From the NCBI GenBank assembly GCA_022818135.1, contig JAFMSR010000005.1, forward strand, positions 35,349,557 through 35,413,556: 64,000 nucleotides of DNA, written 5' to 3'. Below, in pieces: positions 1 to 12,655 of the stretch. A program made the translations under genes and the position numbers. The notes beneath the pieces are model-generated. The model saw only the letters and a list, made by a program, of their open reading frames with translations. It was not told the origin of the DNA and searched no databases. Within the stretch, counting starts at the first letter, position 1. Each line of letters opens with the position of its first letter. The DNA comes from Saxidomus purpurata. Taxonomy: Eukaryota; Mollusca; Bivalvia; Venerida; Veneridae.

Positions 1-274
1 CCCTACTTCATTGCACTGAGGCCCGATCCATGCTGCACATCGGCTGCTGTTCCTCGACAGTTACCGTGCTTCGTCACTCGCGTGACCCCATATTCCCATC
101 GCTTGACAACGTTTCAGCAGCCGGTGACCGACATGAGTACAGTTCCAAATCAATCCCATACGTAGTTACTCTGATACATGTGTGTGTTTCAACCTTATGT
201 GCAACGCCACTGGTCACTGCAATAGCTCTCCTTACTTCACTAAAAGTAGAGTTAAAAATACAGTGTAAACGAAG
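1..274. other. No recognised feature
   Basis: Open frames run on both strands, but none has a recognisable domain or convincing splice sites. It abuts the 5' end of a Helitron-like element. Confidence 0.4.
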
Positions 275-1245
275 ATTTATTATACCCCCGAACACAAAAT
301 GTAAGGGTGTATACTGGATTCAGCTTGTCTGTCTCTCTGTCCGTCCGTCTTAAGACTCAATCGTGTGGACGCACATAAATGATAAGTTACATGCAGTTGA
401 CCATGGTCCATGTTTCGGGTCACTTAGTCAAATGTTAATGTCACATGGGTTCGACACAGTCAGACGTGGTGGATGTTTTATCTTCAAAACCCTTGTCAGA
501 ATTGAATGATACTTCACATAGTAAATAAGTACAATCATGCATTTGTGCATGGTCCATGTTTCGGGTCACAAGGTCAAATGTCAAGGTAACATGGTTCGAC
601 AAAGTAAAATATTGTGGATGTTTAATCTTCAAAACCCCGGTCAGAATTTAATGAAACTTCACAGAAATTATAAATAACATGCCTACTTGTGCATTTTTTT
701 TTTCGAGCACTAGTGAAAAGGTAAGGATCACAAGGGCCCGAGGTAGTAAAATCATGAGGATGCTTAAACTACAAAATCCCAGGGCAGAATATAATAATAT
801 GTGTGTCCTGTATAGTTGTTCTTGGTCTATTGTCACTAGGTAATAGGTCAAGTTCACAAAACTCGAGTTAGTAAAATCCTGTGTTATCATAATCACCAAA
901 AAACCCTGTTCAGAATTTAATGATATTTCACAGAAATGACACCTACCATGCCGAGTTATTAAGTCAAAGTCAAGGTTACATGAGCTCGAGATAGTACAAT
1001 CTTGTGCGCTCCTAATCTCCCAAGCCCTTGGCCAAAATTCAATGATATTCACAGAACTGATAAGTATTATGCCGAGTTGTACATGGTCAGTGTTTCGGTC
1101 TCTACGCCAAGGTCACGTGGGCTCGAGAAAATAAAATTTTGTGCCTCTTAATCTCCAAAACCCCTAGTAAAATTTAATATTTCACAAAAGTGATAAGCAC
1201 CATGTTTAGATATGCATGGTCCGATAATTAAAACATTAAATATTT
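275..1245 (+). mobile_element. TRE-A-like Helitron-type tandem-repeat element, 3' end lost
   Basis: The 5' end at about 282-316 is an imperfect hairpin, TATACCCCC...GGGTGTATA, followed by a TCTGTCCGTCCGTC tract. Both match the 5' ends of the TRE-A copies at 15895 and 58994. Behind it are degenerate monomers of about 147 bp, each with a 'catggtccatgtttcggtca' type block (about 410, 557 and 1091) and 'aggtcaaggtcacatg' blocks. The monomer differs from that of the other TRE-A copies. No hairpin-CTAG end is seen near 1245, so the right end is truncated. Non-autonomous; no coding capacity. Confidence 0.6.
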
Positions 1246-1270
1246 CAGTATACTGTGTCAGTGTGGCGTT

Positions 1271-1297
1271 TGGGGGGAGGGGGGAGGGGGGGGGGCA
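1271..1297. repeat. Poly-G tract
   Basis: Nearly pure G over about 27 bp, interrupted by single A residues. Probably slippage-prone low-complexity DNA at the edge of the preceding element. Confidence 0.7.
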
Positions 1298-1812
1298 GTA
1301 TTCATGACCTTCAGTAACAGTTTTAGTTGAAATTCTATGTAATGTAGTAGATATATTTGGAAAAAAGATAGAAGCATGGTAATGTTTCCAAAAATACAAT
1401 TGAAACAGTAAGGGTGAAATATTGTTTTACCGAATATCGTGCATGCTAGTATAAGTGTTCAGTTATATTAATAACGTTACCATTGGAATAGTTTAAGAAA
1501 TGTTGTTGTTTCTTTTAAAAAAAGGGAGTTCAAAACATCAATATTTTATTACAAAAGTAGACATTGTAGTTCTATTGTTACCATAGTAACGGACGAAGGA
1601 TATGAACATTTAAGTTATTATCTCGATCAACAATTATTAAGCAAATATTATTTTCTTAAGAAAGTGATTTAAGATGCTTGAAAATACCATTCATATCTAC
1701 AGAAAACTTTTTTTTAGGTATTTAACCGTGTTGCCATGGCCGCCAAATTTTATTTTGTTTAATTTTAAAGATTTTCCAAGTAGAATTTTTTTCCATTTAC
1801 TGCAGTCATTAA

Positions 1813-1985
1813 AGGAGGAACATACCCTAAAACTTATGTCAAACTAAATATCCTCTTAAACAAATAATATAACCCAACTTAACCTTTAAGTTTTACTTAC
1901 GCATTCCCAGTCATTATCTTTAAAATATATTGCAGTGCAATTAACCATTCAATTATCTTTCTAGCGTTGTTGTTTGTATAATTAA
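1813..1985. mobile_element. TTAA-B MITE fragment
   Basis: Begins right after TTAA (1809-1812) with AGGAGGAACATACCCTA, the 'ATACCCTA' end of TTAA-B. It continues through the diagnostic 'gcattcccagtcattatc' and 'attaaccattcaat' blocks and stops in mid-element. Confidence 0.65.
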
Positions 1986-3114
1986 AGAAACATTATGCGC
2001 ATTTCTTTTTTCAAGTAAATATCCAGCTGAAATAGGTGTGTGTAAAAGGGGTTGAGAAAATAATTAAGGAAGCGATATATTTCAGAAATACTTATATTGA
2101 TTGATTGTAGTATCTAAAAAGCATTGTAGTCATGTAGAGCGTTTCTGATTTAGCTATGTACATAATTATATGTAATATTCTACACTTGACCTGCACGAAA
2201 TTCACGATTTTTACAAGAATGATGTGCACAACACCACAGGGATACTGAAGTAGTGCTCGCTTAATTCTGCATACGTGTACCGAGCCAGTAATATTTTAAT
2301 TTCTGTATTTTATAAATAATCTGCACTAGTTCGATTGAGGTAGAGAGTTGTCTTTCATTCTTTAATGGACGTTAGCAGAAGATATCTTTTTGCAGTGCTC
2401 CTTCATAAAAAAACAAATTCAATTTCCGGTATTTAGCAGATTTTCTCACCACTCTGTTGATCAAAAAGTCATATATTGATAGAAGTCATAAGTTTCTCCT
2501 TGTAAACAGAACCCCGTTGTTCTGTATAGGGATTGTACAAGTTCGGCTACTATGTCCATGGTAGGCATTGCAAATGCAGGCATTGGAATCCGTACAATGT
2601 TGTGGATATTTTATCGAATATTTTCGCATAATATACATTGCCTACGGTAAATCCAAGTAGTATCCAGCAGTTAGTGCAAAAGATGACAGATTGCACAAAA
2701 TACTTCAACCTATGGATGAGCCAAATAGTCAGTTTCATTCTAGTAACAGGAACTTCCATGTCATACGTACTTAATTTGTATTTGTTGATAAAGATGGTAT
2801 TGTATGTAAAGCAAGTCGGAATTTCCGGGTTGTCTTAATGATGCGCAGTAGTCCAAGTTAATGACAGAAGTTTATATTTTCATATGCATGTGTCCAACCG
2901 GGGGAAAATTCATCCACATCGACACCCTGTCATATGTGACGTAAAAGACGAAAGTATCGAAATTAACAGAATAATTCTGAGATACTGAATAATGGTAGAG
3001 CACTCTATAAGAAAGATAAAGCCGAACAAATCAATAATCTCTATATGGCCCAGTTCTTGACATTTCCTTCCGCAAGTAATTTAGACCAAACAAACACCAA
3101 AATTGATAACAGCT
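1986..3114. other. AT-rich stretch, nothing identified
   Basis: Short open frames only, with no domain, TIR or tandem structure. It ends at the left copy of the LINE's possible target duplication. Confidence 0.4.
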
Positions 3115-3126
3115 AAATTAATGTGA

Positions 3127-3705
3127 GAGCAAAAAACCGAAGAGAATGAAACAATGAAATGGAATGTAGAAAAAAATTATGAAGAAACCACTGAGTGGTT
3201 AAACGATTTGGAGCAATATGGCAGATCAAACAACATTAGAATAAATGGGATTGATGAAGAAGAAAAAGAAACACCTGAAAAAACTTCAGAGCTAGTTATT
3301 AAAAAACTCAATGAAAAAATCCCGTCACTAAAATTAGAAAAAAGAGACATTGATATTTCTCACAGATTAGGGATGAAAAAGCCAAACAAAAAGAGGCAAA
3401 TTATAGTTAAATTTGTGTCCCGTGTCTCAAAAAACAAAGTCATGGGTAATTTAAAGAAGTTCAAAGGAACAAAAATTTTCATATCAGAGGATTTAACGAG
3501 GCTAAATCAACATGTTTACCTCTGTATAAAACGCAAGATGCTGGATGAAATTATTTCCGTCTGGACTCGTGGTGGAGTAATATTTTATGAACATGCGGAC
3601 GGGAACATTCACAAAGTCCGTTATAGAGACTATCAGCACTGGATAGATTTACCATGGCCAGAAAATGAAAATACCGGTGATCAAAGTATCAGCGCTATGG
3701 ATTAA
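3127..3705 (+). pseudogene. LINE ORF1 RNA-binding protein, N-terminally truncated
   Basis: An open frame of about 190 codons, in frame from 3127, with the first Met at 3154. Near its start is LEQYGRSNNIRINGI, the 'LEQYxRRNNxRI' entry to the RRM of L1-type ORF1p (Transposase_22). ISHRLGM and IIVKFVSR follow, then a basic C-terminal domain. Such proteins trimerise through an N-terminal coiled coil and coat the element RNA; the coiled coil is missing here. The frame has no internal stop, unlike ORF2. A zinc-knuckle is not visible. Confidence 0.75.
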
Positions 3706-4980
3706 AATGTGTCACGTTGTTAACTGTCGTGCAGTATAAACGAACTAAACGTATACAATTAAAGACACCAAGCGTAAAATACACGAGATTTTACTCTCGG
3801 TAAACTGGTTTTCAGATATCTGTTATCATACATGTATCATGACTGTATTATTTAATCTGAAACAAATTAGTAAATAGGTGGAAATAGTTCTTGTTTATAC
3901 TTTTTGAAACTTATTAGATATTGATTATATCTCTTTTCGACTAATTCGTTATTTAATTATTCGAAATCTGGGAAAAATTAACAAAATATATAATTCGGCA
4001 TGGTACTTCTTTTTAAAAGTAATCGTTCTTGATTATATACTGACTCATGAGCTGATACATTTTTGTTGACATTTTGTGGCTACTGAATTATGATTTGAAG
4101 TAGAACATGCCATTATTAGGTATACAAAAGCTACCTTTTTGTCAAGATGAATTATAGTTTTCATGCATTAAAAGTGATTTTATGAGAAATATTGAAGAAT
4201 GTAAAAGAAAACTAGATAGCAAAAATTGTTTTTTTATTTTTATAGTAGTTTTGTTGTTGTTGTGTAAGTAAATGCTTCTAGGTTTGCTCATGAGCCAACA
4301 TAACATGTTAACGCAGAGAAACAATATGATTTTTAAGTTACTTTTTCTGTCTTACAGAAACATTATTTTGAAAACCACCTTGTGCCCTCCTTTGTTGTTG
4401 TTGTAGTTTAGGTTGAGGCTACTTTTTGATTAAAAAATTTCACATAGAAAATAATCAAAAATATGAGAAAATATAGCGGCCAGGAACCTGTTTCATTTGT
4501 TCTCTTTTGCTAATGTTTGTTGATGTTTTTTGTTTTCGGTACGTGCTACTATTGACTCATTTCTGTATGCTTCACTGACAAGTCATAGGTTTTTCAGAAA
4601 GATAAGTAACCAGCAGCATCTTTTTCTACTTTTGTATCGTTTTACAAAAATATGTAGCATAGATACATGTTTTCAACAACAAAAAGATACGTGATGAGTA
4701 TTCTACAATTAGACAATCTTTAAACAATTTTTCAAACAGATGTTAAAAAATAGCGACTTTTTACAACATTTTGAATAACAAATGCAATTACAGAATGAAA
4801 AAGTTGACCGCTACCGTGAAATACGACAAAATGTATTGATCTGTATGCCAAAACGTAATACTTTTATATAACAGTAAAGCCTAAATGACCAAATGATATA
4901 AACAATGTATTTTTCAAAGCTTTTTAACAGAACGTTTCCATATGAATTTACTAATTCATTCTTACAATATAGAAAACAGC
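3706..4980 (+). other. Long inter-ORF region of the LINE
   Basis: About 1.27 kb of AT-rich DNA between ORF1 and ORF2 with GTTGTTGTTG runs near 4249 and 4393 and no coding signature. Most L1-like elements have a much shorter spacer, so another sequence may have been inserted. No TIR or duplication was found to delimit one. Confidence 0.4.
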
Positions 4981-7900
4981 ATGATTCTTGTAAACTCTTT
5001 TAATGTAAGAGGATTAGGAAAAAACGACAAAAGGCAAAAAATCTTTTAAATATTTAATCGAAAAAAAATATGACTTTGTTTACTACAAGAAGCTCACTGC
5101 TCAGAAAATAATAAAGAAAAATGGAAATCGGAATGGGATGGGGAGGCTTTTTTAGCGGTAAAAATAGTAACAAAGAAGGAGTTGCGATATTACTAAACCG
5201 TACGTTTTCCGGAAAAATAAATGGATTTAATGAAATAATAAATGGCGACTTATATCCATAGACTTAGAACTAAACGAAAGACAATTTACTATTTTTAATA
5301 TGTATGGACCAAATACAGATAGTTGTGAAATATTTAAAATATTAAACGACGAAATAGCCAAGAATTCAGATAAAAATATTATAATTGGAGGGGACTATAA
5401 TACAGTAATAGATATCAATAAAGATAAAAAGCATGGAAGAACAGACACTCACAAAAAATGTAGAAAATTGTTAAAGGAAATTTTAGACACTAATTCACTA
5501 GTAGATATATGGAGATTACTAAATCCAAATAAATTTCAATATACATGGCATTCGAATTCAAAACCTGTTATTTTCAGTAGACTAGATTACTTTCTCATAT
5601 CAGATACAATAGTAAATATAGTAAAATACTGTAAAATAGTACCGGGTTATAAAACTGACCACTCAATAGTTGAACTATCAATTGATTTTATAAAGGATGA
5701 TCGAGGACCTGGGTACTTCAAGTTAAATAATAGCTTATTACTGGATGAAGAATATCAGAACATAATAAAACAGAGTATCATCGAAATAACAGACGTGAAT
5801 AAAAATACAACTCCTAACGTACTATGGGAAATAATAAAAGGTAACTAAGAAATGAAACTATCAAATATGCAACATACAAAAGGAATACGGAGAGAAAAAA
5901 AGAAAAAAGTTAAATGAAGAAATAGAACAAATAGAAAATGAACTTATCGAAAAGCAGGGATACTCAGAAGAATTAAAAAGAAAAATGGACGAGAAAAAAC
6001 AGGAAATAGATAATATTATTGACATAAAAGTAAATGGCCTAATAATAAGATCGAAAGCGATAAGCATTGAAGGAAACGAAAAAAATAGCAAGTATTTTGC
6101 TAACCTAGAAAAACGAAATGCGGAAAAGAAAACTATATACAAATTGATCATCAAAGACAAAGAAATTACAAATCAAAAAGACATAATAAAAGAGGAAGTA
6201 TGTACTATAGTAAATTGTATTCAAAAACAAACAAAACAGGTTCCATGTGTCGGAATACAATTTCTTTGCAGATAATAATAATAAATTGAATGAAGAAGAT
6301 AAAACAAAATGCGAAGGTCAACTAACGGAACATGAATGCTTTCAAGCACTAAAAAGAAATGCAAAATCAAAAAAGTCCGGGGTCAGATGGAATATCCGTA
6401 GAATTTTATAAATTATTTTGGGAAGATATAAAAATATTTTATTTAGAATCAATAAACTACTCAAACAAAATTGGAAAGTTAAATGATCTACAAAAACAAG
6501 GAATTTTGTCTTTACTGCCAAAACCAAATAAAAATACATCACTATTGATGAACTGGCGACCAATAAGTTTATTAAACGTAGATTATAAAATAGCAACAAA
6601 GGCGATAGCAAATAGGTTAAAAAGAGTTTTAAATACATTAATAAGTCAGTCGCAAACAGGATTTGTAAAAGGAAGATATATAGGAGAAAATGTACGCACA
6701 AAATTTGAAACTATCGAATTTTTAAATGAACACGAACAACCAGGTTTACTTTTCTTCGCTGATTTTGAAAAAGCCTTCGACAGCCTAGACCATGAATTCA
6801 TGATTAATTGCTTAAAACATTTTAACTTTGGCAATTCATTTATTCGATGGGTAAATACCTTTTATACAGATATATCAAGTATCTATTGCAAAATGGTCAT
6901 TTTTCTGAACCTGTTCAGATACAACGAGGTGTCAGACAAGGATGCCCTCTATCACCCTCCTTATTCATTCTCTGTATAGAGTTGTTAACAAACTTCATTG
7001 CTAAAGACAAAATCATAAAAGGCATAAAAATTACGAAAAAGAAATCAAACAATCCTTATTTGCAGATGATGCAACTTTTTTCAATAATGGTACTAAAGAA
7101 TCATTTGAAAAATTAGTATCAGTAATAACAAACTTTGAATATGCGTCTGGTCTCAAACTAAATAGTGACAAATCCGTTATTATGCGAATTGGATCACTAA
7201 GAAAAACAAATTTAACATATTGTCAGAATAAGAATTTTACATGGACGTCAGAAAATGCAAAAACATTAGGTATGATTTTTACAAATAATCCACAACAAAA
7301 TATCAATCTAAACTTAGATCCAAAACTTATAAGTTTTAAGAACTGTTTAAAACAATGGCAACACAGAAAACTCACTTTACTTGGCAAAATTACAGTTATT
7401 AAGTCTTTGCACTTCCAAAACTAATATATCCCTTATCGCTACTACAAAATCCACACGAGGTCTTTTGAAAGACATAAGTAAAACTATGTATAATTTCATA
7501 TGGGACGGTAAGCCAGATAAAATCAAACGAGAATTGCTGACTTTAGAATATGAATTAGGAGGTTTAAAAATGATAGACATAAAAAATATATGTATTCAAT
7601 TAAATCTTGTTGGATAAAAAGACTTACTGACACTAAAAACAAAGGAGATTGGAAAATATTTTATGAAAATATAATAAAACAATATGGAGGATACCTTATT
7701 TTTTGATTGCAATATCAGTGTAAAAGACGCAGAAAAATTATGTCCAAAAAATAGCTTCTTCTCAGACATATTAAAAGCGTGGTATTCAATAAAGCCATTC
7801 GAGCACAACGTGGACGGAAAACAGATAATTTGGAATAACTCTAAAGTAAAAATACAAAAAGAAATGGTTTATTATGAGAACTGGTATGATAAAGGTATAA

Positions 7901-8731
7901 AACATCTAGAACATCCCCCCCCCCCCCCCCCCCCTTTTTTGATTACAGGATAAAAGAATTTTATACTTTTGAGATGTTTCAATTTTTATACAATATACCA
8001 AAAAAGACTTCCTAAAATACTATCAGCTTATTAGTAATGTACCAAAGAAAATCAAAGACAACTTAAGAAAAGAGCATTTATCCAACTCTCCGAGAAAACA
8101 ATACCTTCAAGAAAAATTAAAACAATCCAAACAACCGAACAAAATGTTGTATTCAATACAAATACAAAACATTAAAATGTTAAAATTAAAAACTGAATCA
8201 GCATGGGAAAAAAGCCTTCAAAAACAGGATCTAGATTGGAAAACAATTTATTGTATAATTTTCAAAACAACCATCGATACAAAACTAAGAAATTTCCAGT
8301 ACAAATTTTTGAAGCGCTTAGTCCCAACAAATGCTTACTTATTCCAATGTAAATTAATACATTCAAAACTGTGTGATTTTTGTAGCATGTATGAAGAAAC
8401 AATTGAACATCTTTTTTGGACATGTAGACTTACTCAACATTTATGGAATCAATTAAGCAACTTTTTTAAAAACAAAGTCTAAAAATTGTACTATCAAACA
8501 AGAAGACGCATATTTTGGTATAATCGAAAAAGAAGAAATATGCATGCTATAAATTTTATGATAGTTACAATGAAAACTTACATTTTTCAAGCAAAACACA
8601 GAGACATGTTGCCTAGTTTTGAAAGTTTTAAATCGTACCTGATGTCAAGAATAATTATTGAAAAGGAAATAGCCTTAGTCAATGACAAACTAATAAAACA
8701 TAATGAAAAATGGTCATTTTTGACTGACTAA
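4981..8731 (+). pseudogene. LINE ORF2: AP endonuclease plus reverse transcriptase, broken
   Basis: The start at 4981 (MILVNSFNVRGLG) matches the first strand of an exonuclease/endonuclease/phosphatase domain. A stop follows at about codon 23. Further endonuclease motifs are GGDYN (about 5388), SRLDYFLIS (about 5577) and TDHS (about 5657). The reverse transcriptase runs from about 6350 to 7420: PGSDG, NWRPISLLN, GFVKGR, motif A FADFEKAFDS (about 6755), GVRQGCPLSP (about 6930) and catalytic FADD (7059-7070). A C-terminal CCHC-like domain (CDFC...H...C) lies near 8370-8430. Full length would be about 1250 residues, but at least six frame breaks split it. The layout and the zf-RVT-like tail resemble the Tx1 branch of L1. 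Confidence 0.85.
7914..7934. repeat. Poly-C expansion inside LINE ORF2
   Basis: About 20 consecutive C residues followed by T6 interrupt ORF2 between its reverse transcriptase and C-terminal domain. It encodes a proline run in one frame and causes a frame break. Confidence 0.8.
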
Positions 8732-9166
8732 ATCCAGAACAACAGTCAAAAAATAAAATAGTTTGTTTTTACATCCTCTTCAGAAATGTTGTTTTTTTCA
8801 TCTCAATTCATAAATTAAAACATATGGAAACGTTCTGATCTATTCTCTTTAACTCTTAAAAACCTCTTTTCCTACTTTTTGCACCACATTAGAATATGTG
8901 GCCTCTTTTGACAAAAACATCACTTGACTTTATAAAAAAAAAAAAATTCATGTACTTCAAAAAAATAATTGAATATTGACAACTGTATAAATTATTTTGA
9001 TATCTCGATATTATTTGATTTTGTGTACATGAATATCAGAAATAAAAGAAAAAAAAAAAAATTAATGTGTTTAAGTCGCAAGCCCCTGTGGTATTTTATA
9101 GTTTGTTATTCATAGTTGAGAAAGTCCCCGAAGTACGAAGTAAGTTTCCGTTTACGTTTCAGTTTA

Positions 9167-9272
9167 AATTAGAAAGATCTATTTGAAATTATATTCATTT
9201 ATCATTTTACGTTCATTGAACACATAATCTATGTTTCGATAATATAATCTGCTAGATGTAGGGAGTACCCCT
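9167..9272. mobile_element. TTAA-B MITE arm
   Basis: Contains 'tttacgttcattgaacacataatctatgtttcg' in part and the 'ctagatgtagggagtaccct' end, followed by TTAA (9273-9276). Only the 'ctagcagatta' half of the element remains. Confidence 0.65.
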
Positions 9273-9699
9273 TTAATACTTTGAGGTACTTGTAATTCAA
9301 GTTATTCTTCTATTTCATTTAAAATAATTATTTTGTTGTCACATCAACATTTGACATTCAAATAAACTGAAATTGTTATATTTTGCATATTGGTTTATTT
9401 TTTCTTCATTATGATGTCATAGAAAATGTGTATATAAGACTGTGCTATATTTTTTGTGAGTAGTACCAAATACCTAAGCAAAGACTGGAAAGCAAACACG
9501 GTCGTTCATTATACAATTTAATAACTGATTGTATTTAATCTTACCCTCAGTCATGAATGTCTTTAAACGAGCACATACACAAATGTACGTGAACTGCACA
9601 AACATACGTAAATAATTGCCAAGACATGCACCTAACCCTATTTTCAAAAACACACACCCTATTTATATACCGTCTCCCTCGGTCTAGTGGTTTATGCAA

Positions 9700-9990
9700 C
9701 ATGGCAGGGATGATCTTTTCATAAAGGTCTATTACAGATGTTCAAAGAATTCCTTGCAGTGTACAGCACTGGTTGCCATGGCAAGACATAGGACAACCTT
9801 TTAAAATGTTCGTCTCTGAAACCACAATAGACCGCCTAGAGCTTAGATCTTTAGTATGTAGCATTGCCAAGTGGATCTCTACCACAATTGTTCAAATTAT
9901 GTCCACCGCATTTAAATTGATCTGCCAGGAGAGTCACTTGATTTTACATAGGTTTTAAAATAATCTCTAAAACACAAGGCATATTGCTTT
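9700..9990 (+). mobile_element. Diverged TRE-B fragment
   Basis: Shows in order 'ttcaaagaattcc', 'ggttgccatggcaa', 'ctgaaaccac', 'gcctagagcttagat' and 'gttcaaattatg'. This is the order of the TRE-B 5' part followed by one 166-bp monomer. Strongly mutated and without termini. Confidence 0.6.
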
Positions 9991-11280
9991 GCTATTTAGT
10001 AGTCTTCATTGTCTATCGGACATCTACCAAGATTGTTTCAATCTTGGCCCTTGAGTCTTAATGATCTTAATATTGTCGCATCATAACTTTTACATGTTAT
10101 CACTGAAGTATCCGGTGCACCGACTGGCATCTGCAACAACGACAAGACTACCGTCCCTTTATGGGAACCGACTTAAACTCTCACGGTAGTTTCAGAACGC
10201 AAATAAAATTATCTGATAATCTTGCAAGTCTTTTGAAACTTACGTCTTATCTTGTTGCTACTTTGAGTCTATATAGGATATGAAACTAGAAATGCTACAT
10301 CAGATAAGAGCGCGGTAAGAAACTTACAAAGTTCCATGCTAAAACAACTTTGTTTTTGAAAATGAACCTAAAAAGTGATGTAACTCAAAGAGGGGGTTGT
10401 GTGGAGAAAAATGAGGATTTCACTCCGTTTCTTCTTTTCAATGCACCGGGTACACCAGTGTCAAAATATAAAAGCGGAAAAAACGAAGATCGTATTTTGT
10501 CAGCTAGCTTCTATTACATGTGTATTAAAAGATAAAACAAAGCCGATAGAAAGTGCTCATGCGACCGCGAACTTCCGCGTTAAATCAATTTTCGATGAAA
10601 ATGAATGATAGTTTCAAGACGGTCTGTAACCTCTGTGACATAACTATTTTTTATATCTCTTATACTGATCTCATCAATTCCGCGCAAAGCTTCGTCTTCA
10701 AGATTACAGATTACCAGGGCCGAACATATGTCTGAGTTAGAAGAATAATATTGTCTGAGACTTCCTAGCATACATATAAAACCAGTCACGTAGAAATAAT
10801 TTGAAATCTCGTATTTGTCTTTATTACTTTTCAAATGCGCAAGGCAACGTCAATCAAAATTCAATTGAAGTTTATCTCAGAACGGACTGTATCGACACTG
10901 AGATAATATTCTAGAAATTATTGTCTATACAAACATAAAGACTCAATGTCTCAATGACTCTAAAGTCTTAAATATTCACAGTCAATCTTATGGAACATGC
11001 AAGAGCGTTTTCTTTATCCAAAAAATGCGACTTGAATGTTATGCTATTACATATGGTTCACATATCTACACAAATTCCTACCTGATGTCTTCAGTGTACA
11101 ATTTATGATTAAATTCAAGAAAATCTCTACCAGTATATAAAATGTTTTCGGCGCAGCCGTATTAAGCTATCTTTTGACCGGAAGTAGACTTTTCAACCGC
11201 CGCTGAAATGACGAGTAGAATGTGAAGTATATTTTTTTTAATGAGAAATTTACACTTTAAGGCACCTTCTGCGTGGATAA
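9991..11280. other. No recognised feature
   Basis: Overlapping short open frames near 10350-10735 show no domain. No tandem structure or TIRs seen. Confidence 0.35.
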
Positions 11281-11284
11281 TCCC

Positions 11285-11525
11285 GGATGCAAAGAATGAA
11301 AACAACCGAAAAAGACTTAAACAGGACCGAAAACAGCTTATGCAGACCGAAAACAACTTTTGTTTCAAAAGATAATGTGTTATTAAGATTTATGTTTTAA
11401 ATAAATGAAGGAACTTGTAAATAGTCAATCAGTACTAGCGATATAGTATTATCTTTTAAAAATACAAATTGTTTTCGGTCTGCATAAACTGTGTTTTGGT
11501 CTTTTTCGGTCTTATTCGTTTTTTT
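11285..11525. repeat. Inverted repeat with 'gaccgaaaac' arms
   Basis: Left arm about 11295-11360 (accgaaaaagact...gcagaccgaaaacaa) and right arm about 11468-11522 (ttgttttcggtctgc...ctttttcggtct) are reverse complements with a loop of about 105 bp. The left arm itself holds three 'gaccgaaaa' units. Foldback-like; no TSD resolved. Confidence 0.6.
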
Positions 11526-11529
11526 TGCG

Positions 11530-11678
11530 ACTTATTACAGAAAGCCCATATGTTGATTAATTGTGGTAAAATGATGCATTGAAATTGTATTTATTTATTA
11601 ATTTACGTTCATTGAATACATTATCTATGTTTGGAAAAATTAATTTGCTAGATGGAGGGAGTGTCCCTTTAATGTTAA
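11530..11678. mobile_element. TTAA-B MITE arm
   Basis: Runs from 'cttattacagaaagcc' through 'tgattaattgtggtaaaatga' to the end 'gctagatggagggagtgtccct', followed by TTAA at 11679-11682. Confidence 0.65.
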
Positions 11679-11828
11679 TTATAAATGTAGATTATTAATA
11701 GTTCGGCCAGTGAATAACGGTCAATAACACGAGTAGCATATCTATATGAAAAAAAGGATTAAGTTTGTTTTCCTGATACACATGTCGCGATTGATATTAA
11801 ATTACTATTTGAGATATATTTGACAAGT

Positions 11829-11907
11829 GGTCGTTTAGCTCAGTCGGGAGAGCATTACGTTTAACAGCTTTTCGAGGGAAGGAAAATGGGTTCGAATCCC
11901 GGTCAAA
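11829..11907 (+). tRNA. tRNA-like sequence (SINE head or tRNA pseudogene)
   Basis: Has a canonical A box (TTAGCTCAGTCGG, about 11834) and B box (GGGTTCGAATCCC, about 11888), with a pairable D stem GCTC/GAGC. The anticodon stem does not pair and the acceptor ends do not match, so an active tRNA is unlikely. It could be a tRNA-derived SINE promoter. Confidence 0.45.
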
Positions 11908-12394
11908 GTTTTTGTTTTTTCCTCACCGTGTGACATTTGACGCCTTCCAACTGGAAAAATATTTCTTACTAAAAAGTCTAGCTAACAAACGGTACCATAT
12001 TGTTACTAAAATTGCAAGGACTATCCTTTTTAAAAGTAGTTCTTGTGTTGTTAAAAGTTATTCTTGTTTATGTTTATGTCACATAAAAGGTTATGTGTAG
12101 TCGGTTTTAAAGCTCTTCAGAGCTTAATATGTTGTCTGCTTTGTATAGCGACTTGCAAATAAATGTTACTTGAATTGACTTGTTTAACAGTAGAATAACG
12201 TGACAATCCAAGAAATATTTCAAATATCGAGTTATTCAATTAACACCAAGAGTTGTTGTTAAAAGATGATTTGTGAAAAAACATTATTTTTTTTATTTCA
12301 TTCTCATCCTTTTCTGTAGAAGCTATGAACTCAAGTACGATAATCTTTTCAAGAATTTGTAAAAATCTCGCATATTTATCAAAATGTCTTTAAC

Positions 12395-12652
12395 TTTAAA
12401 AATCTAGGTAGGAATTTGCAGAGATAGATTGAAAATGTCGGTAACACGGCACCATTAAACTATATGTTTATATTGGAAATTCAAAACGCTTTTGAATTAG
12501 GTAGCGTATTATTTGTAATTTAGAGATATACGTGACAGGAATTTATACTGGAGCCTTTTTATATGACTATATGTTCTAAAATACGTTATTTACATACAGC
12601 TTGAAGAACTTTATTTATCTTTTTACCAAAATCTGAGAACGAGTTGCATTAA
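12395..12652. mobile_element. TTAA-A MITE, left end missing
   Basis: Starts inside the family at 'aaaatctaggtaggaatttgcag', passes 'gtcggtaacacggcacc' and ends with 'ccaaaatctgagaacgag', a mutated copy of the TIR. Confidence 0.65.
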
Positions 12653-12655
12653 AGT

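Larger units (their letters stand above)
3126..9060 (+). mobile_element. 5'-truncated L1/Tx1-type LINE, decayed
   Basis: Contains an ORF1 remnant (3127-3705), a roughly 1.27-kb AT-rich gap, ORF2 (4981-8731), a 3' UTR, an AATAAA signal (9041-9046) and a poly(A) tail (9049-9060). The 11-mer AAATTAATGTG occurs at 3115-3125 and again at 9059-9069, immediately outside the element, as expected of a target-site duplication from target-primed reverse transcription. Part of the match overlaps the A tail. ORF1 is already open at position 3127 and lacks the usual upstream coiled coil, which fits 5' truncation inside ORF1. ORF2 has several stops and frameshifts, so the copy is dead. Confidence 0.8.

Noticed and set aside
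10350..10834. Overlapping frames of 60-84 codons on both strands
   Set aside because: No domain, no splice context and mutual overlap; chance open frames.
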